Origin: CALOFP01 sp942492635
Lineage (GTDB): Bacteria > UBP6 > UBA1177 > CALOFP01
NCBI GenBank assembly: GCA_942492635.1
Contig: CALOFP010000003.1
Location: 186,001-250,000, forward strand
DNA: 64,000 bases
Direction: 5' to 3'
Shown here: positions 35,801 to 43,573 of the stretch, one piece after another
Position numbering within the stretch: the stretch's first letter is position 1
How the letters are laid out: every line of letters begins with the position of its first letter
Notes under the pieces: generated by a model
What the model was told of the DNA's origin: nothing
The model's input: only the letters and a program-made list of their open reading frames with translations
Databases searched by the model: none
Position numbers and translations under genes: made by a program

Positions 35801-36998
35801 CAGCTACAGCGCCCGTCCTGAAAAGGGGGAGCTGGGACCAGAGGTGATATACGCTTTGACGTTGACTCAGGCAGGAACTCTCAGAGCGGAGATTTCGGGA
35901 GATACATCGGGAAAGGTGGACAACGATATCCATCTTCTGTCATCTCTTATGAGGAATGATGCAAAGATGGCGCTTGATACGCTTGTAAGAGATGACAAGG
36001 CGATTGAGATGAGCCTCAATCCGGGAACCTTCTACATCTCTGTTGATGCCTACTCAAGGAGCGGTCTTGTTTTCCCGGGAGCCTACGATATTGAGATCAC
36101 CTTTGCTCCAAAGGGCGGTTCAACTGCGCAGGAGATCACAGTGGAGTATGCAGATACCGTCTATGCCGGTCAATGGATTGAGTACGGGCCTTACGATGCA
36201 GTCGAAGGAGCCTTCAGAGCGAATATGACAGGGGCCGATCCTGATGCCGATATCTACGTCAGGAAGGGTGCAAAACCCGACGCCGACAACTGGGACTGCA
36301 GGCCATGGAGGCAGGGAACGAACGAGCTCTGTGAGCTGGACGGGCCAGGCAGTTTTTATGTCGGTATTACCGGATATCCGCCTGAAACGGCATACAGACT
36401 TACCATAACCTATATGGGTGCCGGTGGCACGGAGATCGTATGTGGAAACGGAGTTGTGGAAGGAGCCGAGGTCTGCGACGGAGATCTTCCCTGTTCCGAA
36501 TACGATGAACGTTATCTATCGGGAACAGCCGTCTGTAAAGGTGACTGCAGCGGTTTTGATCTTTCGGGATGTGTCCTGAAGGAGAAGGGTGCAGGAACCC
36601 CGGGTGATCCTATAGCTGTTACCTCTCCGCTTTTTGTCGATGAAAACAGCACCGCAGCCTCCACGTCTATGGTAATAGATACCTACAGCTGTAAGAGCTG
36701 GGCTATAGAGGGAGGCCCCGAAGTCGTATATGTTCTGAATATCGACAAACGAAGCACTGTTTCAGCAGAAATAACCGATGACAGAACACAGGGTATAGAC
36801 AACGATATTCATCTTCTTTCCTCGCTACGTATCAACGACTCCGCTATGGCGCTCGATTGCATCGTCAGACATGACAGGTCAATTTCAAGGGATCTGGATC
36901 CGGGTACATACTACATAGTTGTAGATGCGTACGGGGGCGGTGGTAACGACAGACGGGGAGCCTACAAACTCACAGTTTCCCAGGAACCTCTTCAGTGA
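32817..36998 (+). CDS. Large secreted NlpC/P60- or CHAP-like protein with PPC-type and Cys-rich repeats
   Basis: 1393 aa, start preceded by GGGGAGGGAG. A signal peptide covers about 1-20. Residues 55-195 resemble an NlpC/P60 or CHAP cysteine peptidase: GADCSGFVSRAW with the candidate nucleophile near 107 and KAGSHMVLLAYF with the His near 150, suggesting a cell-wall or peptide amidase. The rest is modular. Five domains carry DNDIHLLSSL-like and PGTYYISVDAYS-like motifs (near 205, 365, 670, 985 and 1265). Three PPC domains carry DADIYV and WDCRPW. Three Cys-rich units start CGDG/CGNG (near 605, 910 and 1205). The WDCRPW modules match those in the two lipoproteins at 1-7.3 kb. Peptidase activity is inferred from the two motifs. 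Confidence 0.75.
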   Translation: MKLIVTMLLMFLFFDMQAVTRSETMKIADSYTRLKWTMKDSNRRGSCPSVYTSRHSVGQQIGMAYKFAGWDTLSGFLSGISDGMGAGSTRSDYYDRGIFTCVVGADCSGFVSRAWKMYPRKYTRSMYEVSYEIDVSDMKKGDALNKAGSHMVLLAYFHRDGSPVIMETTQSDALYRSVFRKTTWSRLSGFKPIRYDYIEDDAAVSGDVNNPIVIRSFPFTSEGNTRNVVSLQFDSYPTASDKYYGPEVVYELRLSQSGTVSATLTDFKSEGIDNDLHLVPDLGRDSYYSVRDSFASGDTSLEYSLEAGTYYLIVDSFSQNGIDYPGEYTLKVNFTPGEVTGTPDKGEPSEPTEPTEPVPIAGALETPIEIKGFPFADQNTTAQDRISAIRNYSISPTAMQEGPEVSYVINLPSSGRLTATVSGDNYTTVDNDINFLSSLSIDSRGMAVDSLARDDRTISADLSAGTYYLTVDAFSRSGVDYRGAYKLDVSFEPVAEEGKDATFSDSAVLNRGTWKHYGPFDALSGDFTAAITGPSPGDVDLYVRKDAQPTSSLWDCRPWRYNSNETCVQAGPGKFYVSVEAPYATDRPETSSYELKVDYMTKIEEPPEGACGDGILGAGEVCDSDQKQCSEINASYTSGTASCKADCTGYDTSGCVAGETTEPGEPPAEGEPVPITIGAFPFETSGTTDLSAESYFDSYSTAPTKILGGVEVIYTFSVQQRGTVVFSMTGDSSGVVDNDIHLLSSLARNDSKQAVDTLVRNDKLIEYSVEPGTYYISVDAYTDGGKVLKGPFRLSASFSASTAERDLVLADSSTVYAGQWRYYGPFSVSKGDFTAEIFGDAPDADIYVKRGDLPTEESWDCRPWRQGTNETCTLSGTGNYYVAITGYPESTKYTLTVSYRINESEYSPVCGNGMVETGEVCDGEKPCSSVDSSYVTGDAPCMDNCSRFDTSSCVGSTDVETGKGIPGTVANPVAVTAFPFTQSNSTAIDRESYFDSYSARPEKGELGPEVIYALTLTQAGTLRAEISGDTSGKVDNDIHLLSSLMRNDAKMALDTLVRDDKAIEMSLNPGTFYISVDAYSRSGLVFPGAYDIEITFAPKGGSTAQEITVEYADTVYAGQWIEYGPYDAVEGAFRANMTGADPDADIYVRKGAKPDADNWDCRPWRQGTNELCELDGPGSFYVGITGYPPETAYRLTITYMGAGGTEIVCGNGVVEGAEVCDGDLPCSEYDERYLSGTAVCKGDCSGFDLSGCVLKEKGAGTPGDPIAVTSPLFVDENSTAASTSMVIDTYSCKSWAIEGGPEVVYVLNIDKRSTVSAEITDDRTQGIDNDIHLLSSLRINDSAMALDCIVRHDRSISRDLDPGTYYIVVDAYGGGGNDRRGAYKLTVSQEPLQ

Positions 36999-37008
36999 GG
37001 AGAGGTTC
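36984..37008 (+). other. Stem-loop spanning a stop codon
   Basis: GAACCTCT (36984-36991) pairs with AGAGGTTC (37001-37008) around a 9-nt loop that contains the TGA of the preceding gene. No T run follows. The rest of 36999-37324 has no gene, only a 13-bp direct repeat ATGTTGTTGACGG at 37172-37184 and 37186-37198. Confidence 0.4.
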
Positions 37009-37324
37009 TCTCAAAAAATGACGGCATTAGAAAGATCTTAAGCATTCTGATTTGAAAAAATTCCCAAATAGAGAGTAGAAACCGATTTCCATTGTTTGAA
37101 TGGAATATCTGATTTTGAATCCTGACGGAAATCTCATGATTTTAAAGTGGCGATATGTTGCCGATGGTGGTATGTTGTTGACGGCATGTTGTTGACGGTG
37201 GTTGATTTTAAAGATTTTCTTGTTATTTTTTAAAATTCGATAAAATAATTTTAGGAAAATGGCAACGGCATGTTATTTGCTACAAAAATACCTGCAAATA
37301 TGGCAATAATTTTTGGAGATGCTT

Positions 37325-39814
37325 ATGAAAAGATCCTTACTTGCAGTTTTTTGTACTGCTGCACTGCTCTTTGTAGCCTGCGGCGATTCCGGTTCAGGTA
37401 AAAGTGATTCCGGAGAACTTAATGAAAACGATTCCGTGATAACCGATTCCGACGGGAGCCAGCTTGATTCAAAAGGAGATGGGGATCAGTTCGATTCAAC
37501 AGGAGATGAAGGAGATAACAACTCCTCTGAACCTGAAGGTACGTTTAAGCTTTTCGGCGAAATAGCGCTTTACCATCCGACCTTGACCCCCTATGAAGCC
37601 GAGGGCGTGACAAACGGCGACATTACGCAGGCTCTGGGAATCACGGCCTGCCAGATGACCGGTGATGTTTACGATCCGTTCAACAAACAGAGTTACGGAT
37701 CTCTTTCGGTGGATCTTTCGGTAGGTCACATTCTTGATAAATCTCCCGAAACCTACAGTGAACCGGGTGTCATTGAAAAGGCGACTTTTACCGGTACTTA
37801 TGGGGCCAGGAATCTTCCCGATGCCAAGAAGGTCTACTCCTATGTGGTTGCCAGAAAAGACCAGGACGGTAAAGAAAGACTCAACGTGCAAAACGAGGGT
37901 TTCACCCAAGATGGTAAAATCGTCATGCCGCTTTCCTACTTCTCTTTCGCCCGACCCTTCTACAGCGGAACAAAGAAGATAGGTTTCATCCAGGGTGACC
38001 ACGGAATATTCGTGTTGGCCCGTTACAACGACAAGGGAGAAATGGAGTGTGTTCACGCTATAGGCATTGGAGAACTTACTGCTGAAAACAGTTTCGACGG
38101 CACTCCTCCGGATGATCCCGAGTACGAGTGGCCTGAGTACGAGGACAATTACAATCCCGAAACACCGGACGAAGAGTTCGACTTCGAAGACATAGCTGAT
38201 TTCGAACTTGCCGCGATTGAGGATGAGAATCTCGAGCGCTGTATCCGCGACAACCTCAAAAAGTCAGAAGGGGAGATTACAAAGGAAGAGTACCTTTCGA
38301 TTCTTCACCTCGAGTGCCAGGACTACGGAATAAAATCCATAAAGGGAATTGAAAATCTCAGAGCTCTCAGAACTCTCTCTCTCTGGGAAAATGAAATAAG
38401 CGATATCGCTCAGCTCGGCGAGCTCAAGAGAGTTTCGGACATCGAACTTGGAAACAACAATATTGCTGATATTTCTGTTCTCTCAGGACTCCAGTATCTG
38501 GTTAGAGTAGGACTTTCCCACAACCTCATCGACTCTGTCGAACCGTTAAAGGATCAGATATATCTCTGGTGGCTCAATGTCGACTCCAACAAGTTGAGCG
38601 ACATTTCCCCTCTTGAAAAAGTTACCTCTCTTCACTACCTCAGCGTTGAGAAAAACACTCTTCCGGATACGCTTCCGACCGTTAAAAAGCTGAGGGCCGA
38701 CGGCTGCGATGTTTATGCAGACGATACCCTTAAGAGACGTTCCTCTGCCGGATTAGGTTATCTTGAAAGCCGTTCTATTCCAGGACTTCCCGACCTGGGA
38801 TTCCGTTATCCTGTAAAGCTAGACTACCTCCGCTCCCTTCCCAGAAGCGAAAGCTACGGAGATAGTTGTTTCGATCTGGATCCGTTTGTGATGGCTTCAC
38901 CGAACCAGATGGATGCCGGAAGCTGTCTTTTCATGGCAAACAGCGGATCTATGGAGGTTCTTCTTAACCAGCACTTCGACGGAGAAATTCTTCCCGAGGG
39001 TGATACCGACCTTTCTGAAAGATTTCTGATGAACGCCTCAGAGCATGTAACGAAGGGCGATATGCCTTACCATCTCACCGATCTGATCTACACCTACAAC
39101 GTACACGGCGGTTCACTTCTCAATCGTGATTACCGTTATACCTCCGGATTCATTAAACCTCAGGGCGATAGCTTTGTTCCGGCAGAACAGGGTGACGAGG
39201 GTGCATATCTGAGTCTCAAGTACAACTGGCTGGATGAACTTCCAGAAGGCTGGAAGGATTCTCTTACCGAGACTCCCGAAGTGGACAGGACTCTCATCTA
39301 TGTCGATCCGGATAAGTACCGCTGGAATGTGGGAATCATGAACGAGGATATGATCGAGCGTGTAAAGTACCAGGTTAGAGTGAAGAACAGCCCCGTCGTA
39401 GTTGTCTACAACCACTTCAACTACTGGCACGCTGTCATGATCGTCGGGTACGATGATGCCGATTCAAGCCAGGCCGGATGCCCGTTCGTCACGGCCTATG
39501 AGGAGGATCTGGTCGAACAGTGGGTCGAGGCCAAGAAGGAAGGGGATGAAGAAAATGCCGCTGGAATCGATTCTCTCATAAAGAAGATAGAAAAGCACAA
39601 GGCTGAAAACGGCGGTTGCCGTGATAAGGGGATTTTCTACGTCCGAGATTCAATTTATCCGGGAGATGAAAAGGTTGACGGCAGGGATAATACATACGAT
39701 TACAATCCCGACATAAACGGTGACGAAGAACCCTACTCCAGAAGAATAGTGAAACACTCATACGACTGGCTCAAGTATCTTGGAAATCATGCGTATGTAA
39801 TTCACCGTAAATAA
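37325..39814 (+). CDS. Lipoprotein with leucine-rich repeats and a papain-like cysteine peptidase domain
   Basis: 829 aa. The start is the ATG at 37325, with GGAG six bases upstream. The signal peptide ends in lipobox LFVAC and is followed by an acidic Ser/Asp/Gly linker (about 20-70). Internalin-like LRRs occupy about 335-450 (LRTLSLWENEISDIAQL, VGLSHNLIDSVEPL, LNVDSNKLSDISPL). The C-terminal 350 residues look like a C1 peptidase: NQMDAGSCLFMANSG with the oxyanion Gln and candidate Cys near 532, and NYWHAVMIVGYDD with the His near 701. This pairs a recognition repeat with a protease on the cell surface. A terminator follows the gene. The peptidase call rests on motifs only; the third triad residue is not certain. 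Confidence 0.7.
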   Translation: MKRSLLAVFCTAALLFVACGDSGSGKSDSGELNENDSVITDSDGSQLDSKGDGDQFDSTGDEGDNNSSEPEGTFKLFGEIALYHPTLTPYEAEGVTNGDITQALGITACQMTGDVYDPFNKQSYGSLSVDLSVGHILDKSPETYSEPGVIEKATFTGTYGARNLPDAKKVYSYVVARKDQDGKERLNVQNEGFTQDGKIVMPLSYFSFARPFYSGTKKIGFIQGDHGIFVLARYNDKGEMECVHAIGIGELTAENSFDGTPPDDPEYEWPEYEDNYNPETPDEEFDFEDIADFELAAIEDENLERCIRDNLKKSEGEITKEEYLSILHLECQDYGIKSIKGIENLRALRTLSLWENEISDIAQLGELKRVSDIELGNNNIADISVLSGLQYLVRVGLSHNLIDSVEPLKDQIYLWWLNVDSNKLSDISPLEKVTSLHYLSVEKNTLPDTLPTVKKLRADGCDVYADDTLKRRSSAGLGYLESRSIPGLPDLGFRYPVKLDYLRSLPRSESYGDSCFDLDPFVMASPNQMDAGSCLFMANSGSMEVLLNQHFDGEILPEGDTDLSERFLMNASEHVTKGDMPYHLTDLIYTYNVHGGSLLNRDYRYTSGFIKPQGDSFVPAEQGDEGAYLSLKYNWLDELPEGWKDSLTETPEVDRTLIYVDPDKYRWNVGIMNEDMIERVKYQVRVKNSPVVVVYNHFNYWHAVMIVGYDDADSSQAGCPFVTAYEEDLVEQWVEAKKEGDEENAAGIDSLIKKIEKHKAENGGCRDKGIFYVRDSIYPGDEKVDGRDNTYDYNPDINGDEEPYSRRIVKHSYDWLKYLGNHAYVIHRK

Positions 39815-39840
39815 TTTTTCCGGCATTTTTGGAGGTCACG

Positions 39841-39872
39841 CGGGATCGTCTCAGTACGGTCCCGTTCTTTTT
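39841..39872 (+). terminator. Rho-independent terminator
   Basis: CGGGATCG (39841-39848) pairs with CGGTCCCG (39857-39864) with one G-T pair, followed by TTCTTTTTT. It ends the LRR-peptidase transcript. Confidence 0.8.
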
Positions 39873-40016
39873 TCAAGCAAAACCGGTATCTGTTGTCCTT
39901 AGGATCTATAACTCTTTACATGAAATCTGGAAAGAGAGCTTTTTTTGATTCCGGAAAATCACTTTATACAGTGTGTAAAATTTGCTTGGACTGATGCCTA
40001 TCTTTGATGTGCAAAG

Positions 40017-40044
40017 AAAAACCCGGGAATAATCCCGGGTTTTG
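40017..40044 (-). terminator. Bidirectional terminator after the ABC-F gene
   Basis: A 10-bp stem (40019-40028 with 40033-40042), tetraloop ATAA, flanked by A and T runs so it can act on both strands. It lies 30 bp past the ABC-F stop. Confidence 0.85.
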
Positions 40045-40072
40045 AAATTCATTCGATCAAAAGGAGCGTCAA

Positions 40073-41674
40073 TTAACCGTTGAGCAGCTCCTCCTCTCTT
40101 TCAAGATAGTCGTCGAAGGAGAGTTTTGCGTCGATTATCTTGTCCTCGGTAATGTTCACTATTCTGTTAGCAACCGTCTGTATGAATTTGTGGTCGTGGC
40201 TTGTGAAGATGATTGTTCCGGGATATTCCATAAGTGCGTTGTTGAGCGCTGTAATCGATTCGAGATCGAGGTGGTTCGTAGGTTCGTCGAAAATGAGAAC
40301 GTTTGCTCCGCTGAGCATCATTCTCGAGAACATGCATCGAACTCTTTCGCCTCCGGAGAGAACTTTTACCGGTTTTAGAACCTCTTCTCCCTTAAAGAGC
40401 ATTCTTCCCAGGAAGCTTCGGATGAAGTTCTCATCGTCCTCGTTTGTGAACTGACGGAGCCAGTCAACGAGGTTAAGATCGCAGTCCTTGAAAAAGGCGT
40501 TGTTGTCTTTCGGGAAGTATGCCCAGGTGATTGTCGGTCCCCAGCGAAATGAACCTCCATCGGGTTTCGCCTCCTCTGCGAGTACTTTGAAGAGCGCTGT
40601 CTTGGCAACTTCGTTGTCTCCTACGAATGCAACCTTTTCTCCTCTATCGATACGCATGGAGAGTCCGGGTACAACATTCTTTCCGTTGACCTCTTTCTTC
40701 AGTTCTTCTACGGTGAGCAGCTCTTTACCCGCCTCTCTCTCCTGGTCAAAGTGAATATAGGGGTAGCGTCTGGAACTTGCAGGAATATCTTCAAGAGTGA
40801 GTTTTTCCAGCAGTCTTTTTCTGCTTGTCGCCTGTTTTGCCTTGGAAGCGTTTGACGAGAATCGCTGAATAAAGGATGTGAGTTCTTTTCTCTTCTCCTC
40901 GACCTTACGGTTTTGTTCCTTCATCAACTTCATCATCAGCTGGCTTGCTTCGTACCAGAAATCGTAGTTTCCAACGTAGATCTTGATCTTGCCGAAATCT
41001 ATATCTGCCATGTGTGTACAAACCTTGTTGAGAAAGTGACGGTCGTGACTCACTACGATAACTGTTCCCTCAAAGTCGAGAAGAAAATTTTCAAGCCACA
41101 TTATGGATCTGATATCCAGGTGGTTGGTAGGCTCATCCAGAAGGAGTATGTCAGGATCTCCGAAAAGGGCCCTTGCCAGAAGCACCTTTACCTTCTCCGA
41201 TCCTTTGAGATCAGCCATGGGGCCTTCCTGCTGATCTTTTGTAAGTCCGAGACCAGTAAGAATCATGGACGCCTGGGATTCGGCTTCCCAACCTCCCATA
41301 TCTTCAAATTCGCCCTCAAGTTCAGCCGCTCTCTCTCCGTCCGCATCGGAAAAATCTTCCTTCATGTAGATTTCTTCCTTCTCTTTCATAACATTCCAGA
41401 GTTTCTCGTGACCCATGAGGACGGTATCCATCACGGTGTACTCGTCAAATGCGAAGTGATCCTGACGGAGAACGGCCATACGTGCATTTGTTGCTATGTG
41501 CACACCGCCCTGGGATGGTTCTATCTCACCGGAAAGGATTTTGAGAAATGTTGATTTCCCAGCTCCATTGGCTCCAATGAGACCGTAACAGTTACCTCTA
41601 GTGAATTTTATGTTTACATCTTCGAACAACTTTTTGCCGCTGAACCTCAGGGCCAGGTCGTTAACCGTAATCAT
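40073..41674 (-). CDS. ABC-F family ATPase, YbiT-like
   Basis: 533 aa, soluble, two ATP-binding cassettes and no membrane segment, so a ribosome-associated ABC-F translation factor rather than a transporter. Cassette 1 has Walker A GANGAGKST (near 35) and DEPTNHLD near 180; its signature motif reads LKGSEKVKV instead of LSGG. The linker (about 240-310) is charged and helical. Cassette 2 has a degenerate Walker A (GDNEVAKTAL), but a normal LSGGERVR and DEPTNHLD. Such second-cassette changes occur, as far as I recall, in the YbiT branch. Start supported by AAGGAG. It is divergent from the Kazal lipoprotein, each with its own promoter. Confidence 0.9.
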   Translation of the reverse strand: MITVNDLALRFSGKKLFEDVNIKFTRGNCYGLIGANGAGKSTFLKILSGEIEPSQGGVHIATNARMAVLRQDHFAFDEYTVMDTVLMGHEKLWNVMKEKEEIYMKEDFSDADGERAAELEGEFEDMGGWEAESQASMILTGLGLTKDQQEGPMADLKGSEKVKVLLARALFGDPDILLLDEPTNHLDIRSIMWLENFLLDFEGTVIVVSHDRHFLNKVCTHMADIDFGKIKIYVGNYDFWYEASQLMMKLMKEQNRKVEEKRKELTSFIQRFSSNASKAKQATSRKRLLEKLTLEDIPASSRRYPYIHFDQEREAGKELLTVEELKKEVNGKNVVPGLSMRIDRGEKVAFVGDNEVAKTALFKVLAEEAKPDGGSFRWGPTITWAYFPKDNNAFFKDCDLNLVDWLRQFTNEDDENFIRSFLGRMLFKGEEVLKPVKVLSGGERVRCMFSRMMLSGANVLIFDEPTNHLDLESITALNNALMEYPGTIIFTSHDHKFIQTVANRIVNITEDKIIDAKLSFDDYLEREEELLNG

Positions 41675-41711
41675 CGTTATACTCCTTCAGACAAGATCAA
41701 ATTACCTGCCT

Positions 41712-41739
41712 AATATAGCAATTTTTTGTTCTTTTACAA
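41712..41739 (-). promoter_or_regulatory. Promoter of the ABC-F gene
   Basis: On the minus strand TTGTAA (41734-41739), 16-bp spacer, TATATT (41712-41717) with an upstream TG. It lies 38 bp before the start codon. Confidence 0.6.
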
Positions 41740-41801
41740 TTGTATCGTCGTTAAAGAGTAAGAATACGGGTTGTATGGATAGATAAAAGTGGTTGAAATT
41801 C

Positions 41802-41829
41802 TTGAATTTTTTAGACGAATTGCTATAAT
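41802..41829 (+). promoter_or_regulatory. Promoter of the Kazal lipoprotein gene
   Basis: TTGAAT (41802-41807), 16-bp spacer, perfect TATAAT (41824-41829) with an extended -10 TG. It lies 35 bp before the start at 41864. Confidence 0.7.
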
Positions 41830-41863
41830 TGTGCGTTGCTTAAATCAAAATTTGGAGGACGAA

Positions 41864-43270
41864 ATGAAGTTTTTCAGAACCATCCTTATTGTTGTTCTTT
41901 GCCTTTTTTTATTGGCATGTGACAACGATAAGCAGAAGAAGCGCAAAGACATCGGGGCGGCAAACGACATCGATGTAGTGGAAAATCCTGATTCGGACGG
42001 AGGATCTTCCGACACGGGTGACACGGCGGATTCAGGTGACACCGCCGACACAGGAGATACTGCTGATGGTGGCGACACGGGTGACACCGGAACCGATACG
42101 GGCGACACGGGAACCGATACGGGCGATACGGGAACCGACACGGGTGACACGGGAACCGATACGGGCGATACGGGAACCGACACAGGTGACACCGGAAATA
42201 CTGGAGACGGCTGCAAATCCAATTCAGAATGCGGAAATGATCAATATTGTAAAAAAAGTGAAGGAATGTGCAGTGGTACCGGTTCATGTGAGGATATCCC
42301 ATGGGATTGTCCACCCAGAGATGAACCTGTTTGCGCATGCGACGGCCACACCTATCCCGATGCCTGCGTAGCTGCGTTGCAGGGAGTATCGGTTGACTAT
42401 CAGGGCGAGTGTAATAGTGGCCAGGGCTGTTCAACCAACGAGGAATGCGGAATGGAAATGTTCTGCAAGAAAAAGGATGGACAGTGCGATGGAAACGGTG
42501 TTTGTATGCCGATCCCTGAAGAGTGTCCATGGCGGAGAGAGTATGTGTGCGGCTGTGACGGTAATACATACAGGAACAGCTGCCGAGCTGAAGAACAAGG
42601 TGTTTCAGTACTCCACGAAGGTGAATGTGGCGGACCCATAGGCTGCATGGAAAATTCCGATTGCGGCGATGGATTGTTCTGCAGCTTTGAGTACGGCGTT
42701 TGCGGAGGATCCGGCGAATGTAAGGCGAAGCCTCAAAGTTGTGAAGAATACTACGAGCCCGTATGCGGATGTGATGATAATACATATGAAAACAGCTGCC
42801 TGGCCGACAAAAATGGAATTTCCGTTGCATTCGAAGGTGGGTGCGATTCTACCGACGGAAAGGTTACGATGAAATATCAATACGATAAGGAACAGAACAT
42901 ACTCGTTGGATTCATCGAGATAACAGGGGACAGCTATTCTGCTAAATTCATTGATCCTCAGCCGTTCAAGGAGAAAGGAGGAATAAATATCGGAGGCATC
43001 ACTATCAATCTTCAGGTAAATAAGGAACCCCAATCGGATAGTGAAAGGGTGTGGTTTCAATTGAAGCTTGATATCGGTATGCCGGGAAGTTCCTCTTCAG
43101 GATCGGCGAATCTCGGTGACGGTGACAACAGCGCAAAGGTGTATAGTGGAGATACTTTCATCGGAGAAATAAGGGGAATTCTCGATATTGAAGAGTTTAG
43201 TCCCTCTATGTTTCAGTCTCCAAAGCTGAAATTCAGCGGATCCAATCTTCAGTTCTTCAAGGCTCAGTAA
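41864..43270 (+). CDS. Lipoprotein with three Kazal-type protease-inhibitor domains
   Basis: 468 aa. Start at the ATG at 41864, preceded by GGAGG; the frame extends upstream but would overlap the promoter. Lipobox FLLAC. An Asp/Thr/Gly low-complexity linker (about 45-112) is encoded by a 21-bp tandem repeat. Three Cys-rich Kazal-like domains follow (about 115-185, 188-255, 258-327), each with a core such as VCGCDGNTYRNSC and a GVSV...GEC ending. Kazal domains inhibit serine proteases by presenting a loop. Each is preceded by a short Cys motif (C.SNSECGNDQYC-like). The last 135 residues have no recognised domain. A role in protecting surface proteins from proteases is inferred. A short palindrome AATCAATTGATT follows the gene; 43271-43506 is otherwise empty. 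Confidence 0.8.
   Translation: MKFFRTILIVVLCLFLLACDNDKQKKRKDIGAANDIDVVENPDSDGGSSDTGDTADSGDTADTGDTADGGDTGDTGTDTGDTGTDTGDTGTDTGDTGTDTGDTGTDTGDTGNTGDGCKSNSECGNDQYCKKSEGMCSGTGSCEDIPWDCPPRDEPVCACDGHTYPDACVAALQGVSVDYQGECNSGQGCSTNEECGMEMFCKKKDGQCDGNGVCMPIPEECPWRREYVCGCDGNTYRNSCRAEEQGVSVLHEGECGGPIGCMENSDCGDGLFCSFEYGVCGGSGECKAKPQSCEEYYEPVCGCDDNTYENSCLADKNGISVAFEGGCDSTDGKVTMKYQYDKEQNILVGFIEITGDSYSAKFIDPQPFKEKGGINIGGITINLQVNKEPQSDSERVWFQLKLDIGMPGSSSSGSANLGDGDNSAKVYSGDTFIGEIRGILDIEEFSPSMFQSPKLKFSGSNLQFFKAQ
42089..42193 (+). repeat. Five tandem copies of a 21-bp coding repeat
   Basis: Five in-frame units of 21 bp (42089, 42110, 42131, 42152, 42173) encode the heptapeptide GTDTGDT. Units differ only at synonymous C/T/A positions. 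Expansion or contraction by slippage would change the linker length without breaking the frame. Confidence 0.9.
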
Positions 43271-43506
43271 CAGTTCATCTAAAGATTCATAAATCAATTG
43301 ATTTTTAAAAGAAATTCAGATAGACGATCATCGTTGTCGTAAAGTTGCTGTTTTAAATAACCAACTCTGTTTAATTTTGTGACTTTTGAGATTTTGATGA
43401 GAAAACAGAACGGAAATTAATCGTCCGCCCCGAATCGATTTGTTTCCCGACGAAAAAGCTCGATTGGTCGAATAAAAAGCCCAGTTTGCATATGTTTGTC
43501 CAAAAT

Positions 43507-43535
43507 TTGACATTGATAAGGCGGTTTGTTATAGT
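43507..43535 (+). promoter_or_regulatory. Strong sigma70-type promoter of the activase fusion gene
   Basis: TTGACA (43507-43512), 17-bp spacer, TATAGT (43530-43535). The leader to the ATG at 43574 would be about 32 nt and has no clear ribosome-binding site. Confidence 0.75.
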
Positions 43536-43573
43536 TTTCGGTCATTTGTTTAATTAATTGTTCTAAAAATCCT

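Noticed and set aside
42089..42193. CRISPR-like array
   Set aside because: Units are contiguous with no spacers and are in frame with a lipoprotein gene.
41845..42222. Minus-strand 125-codon frame opposite the Kazal lipoprotein, rich in PVSPVSVPVSP
   Set aside because: It is the antisense reading of the 21-bp coding repeat, with no signal or ribosome-binding site; the plus-strand gene explains it.
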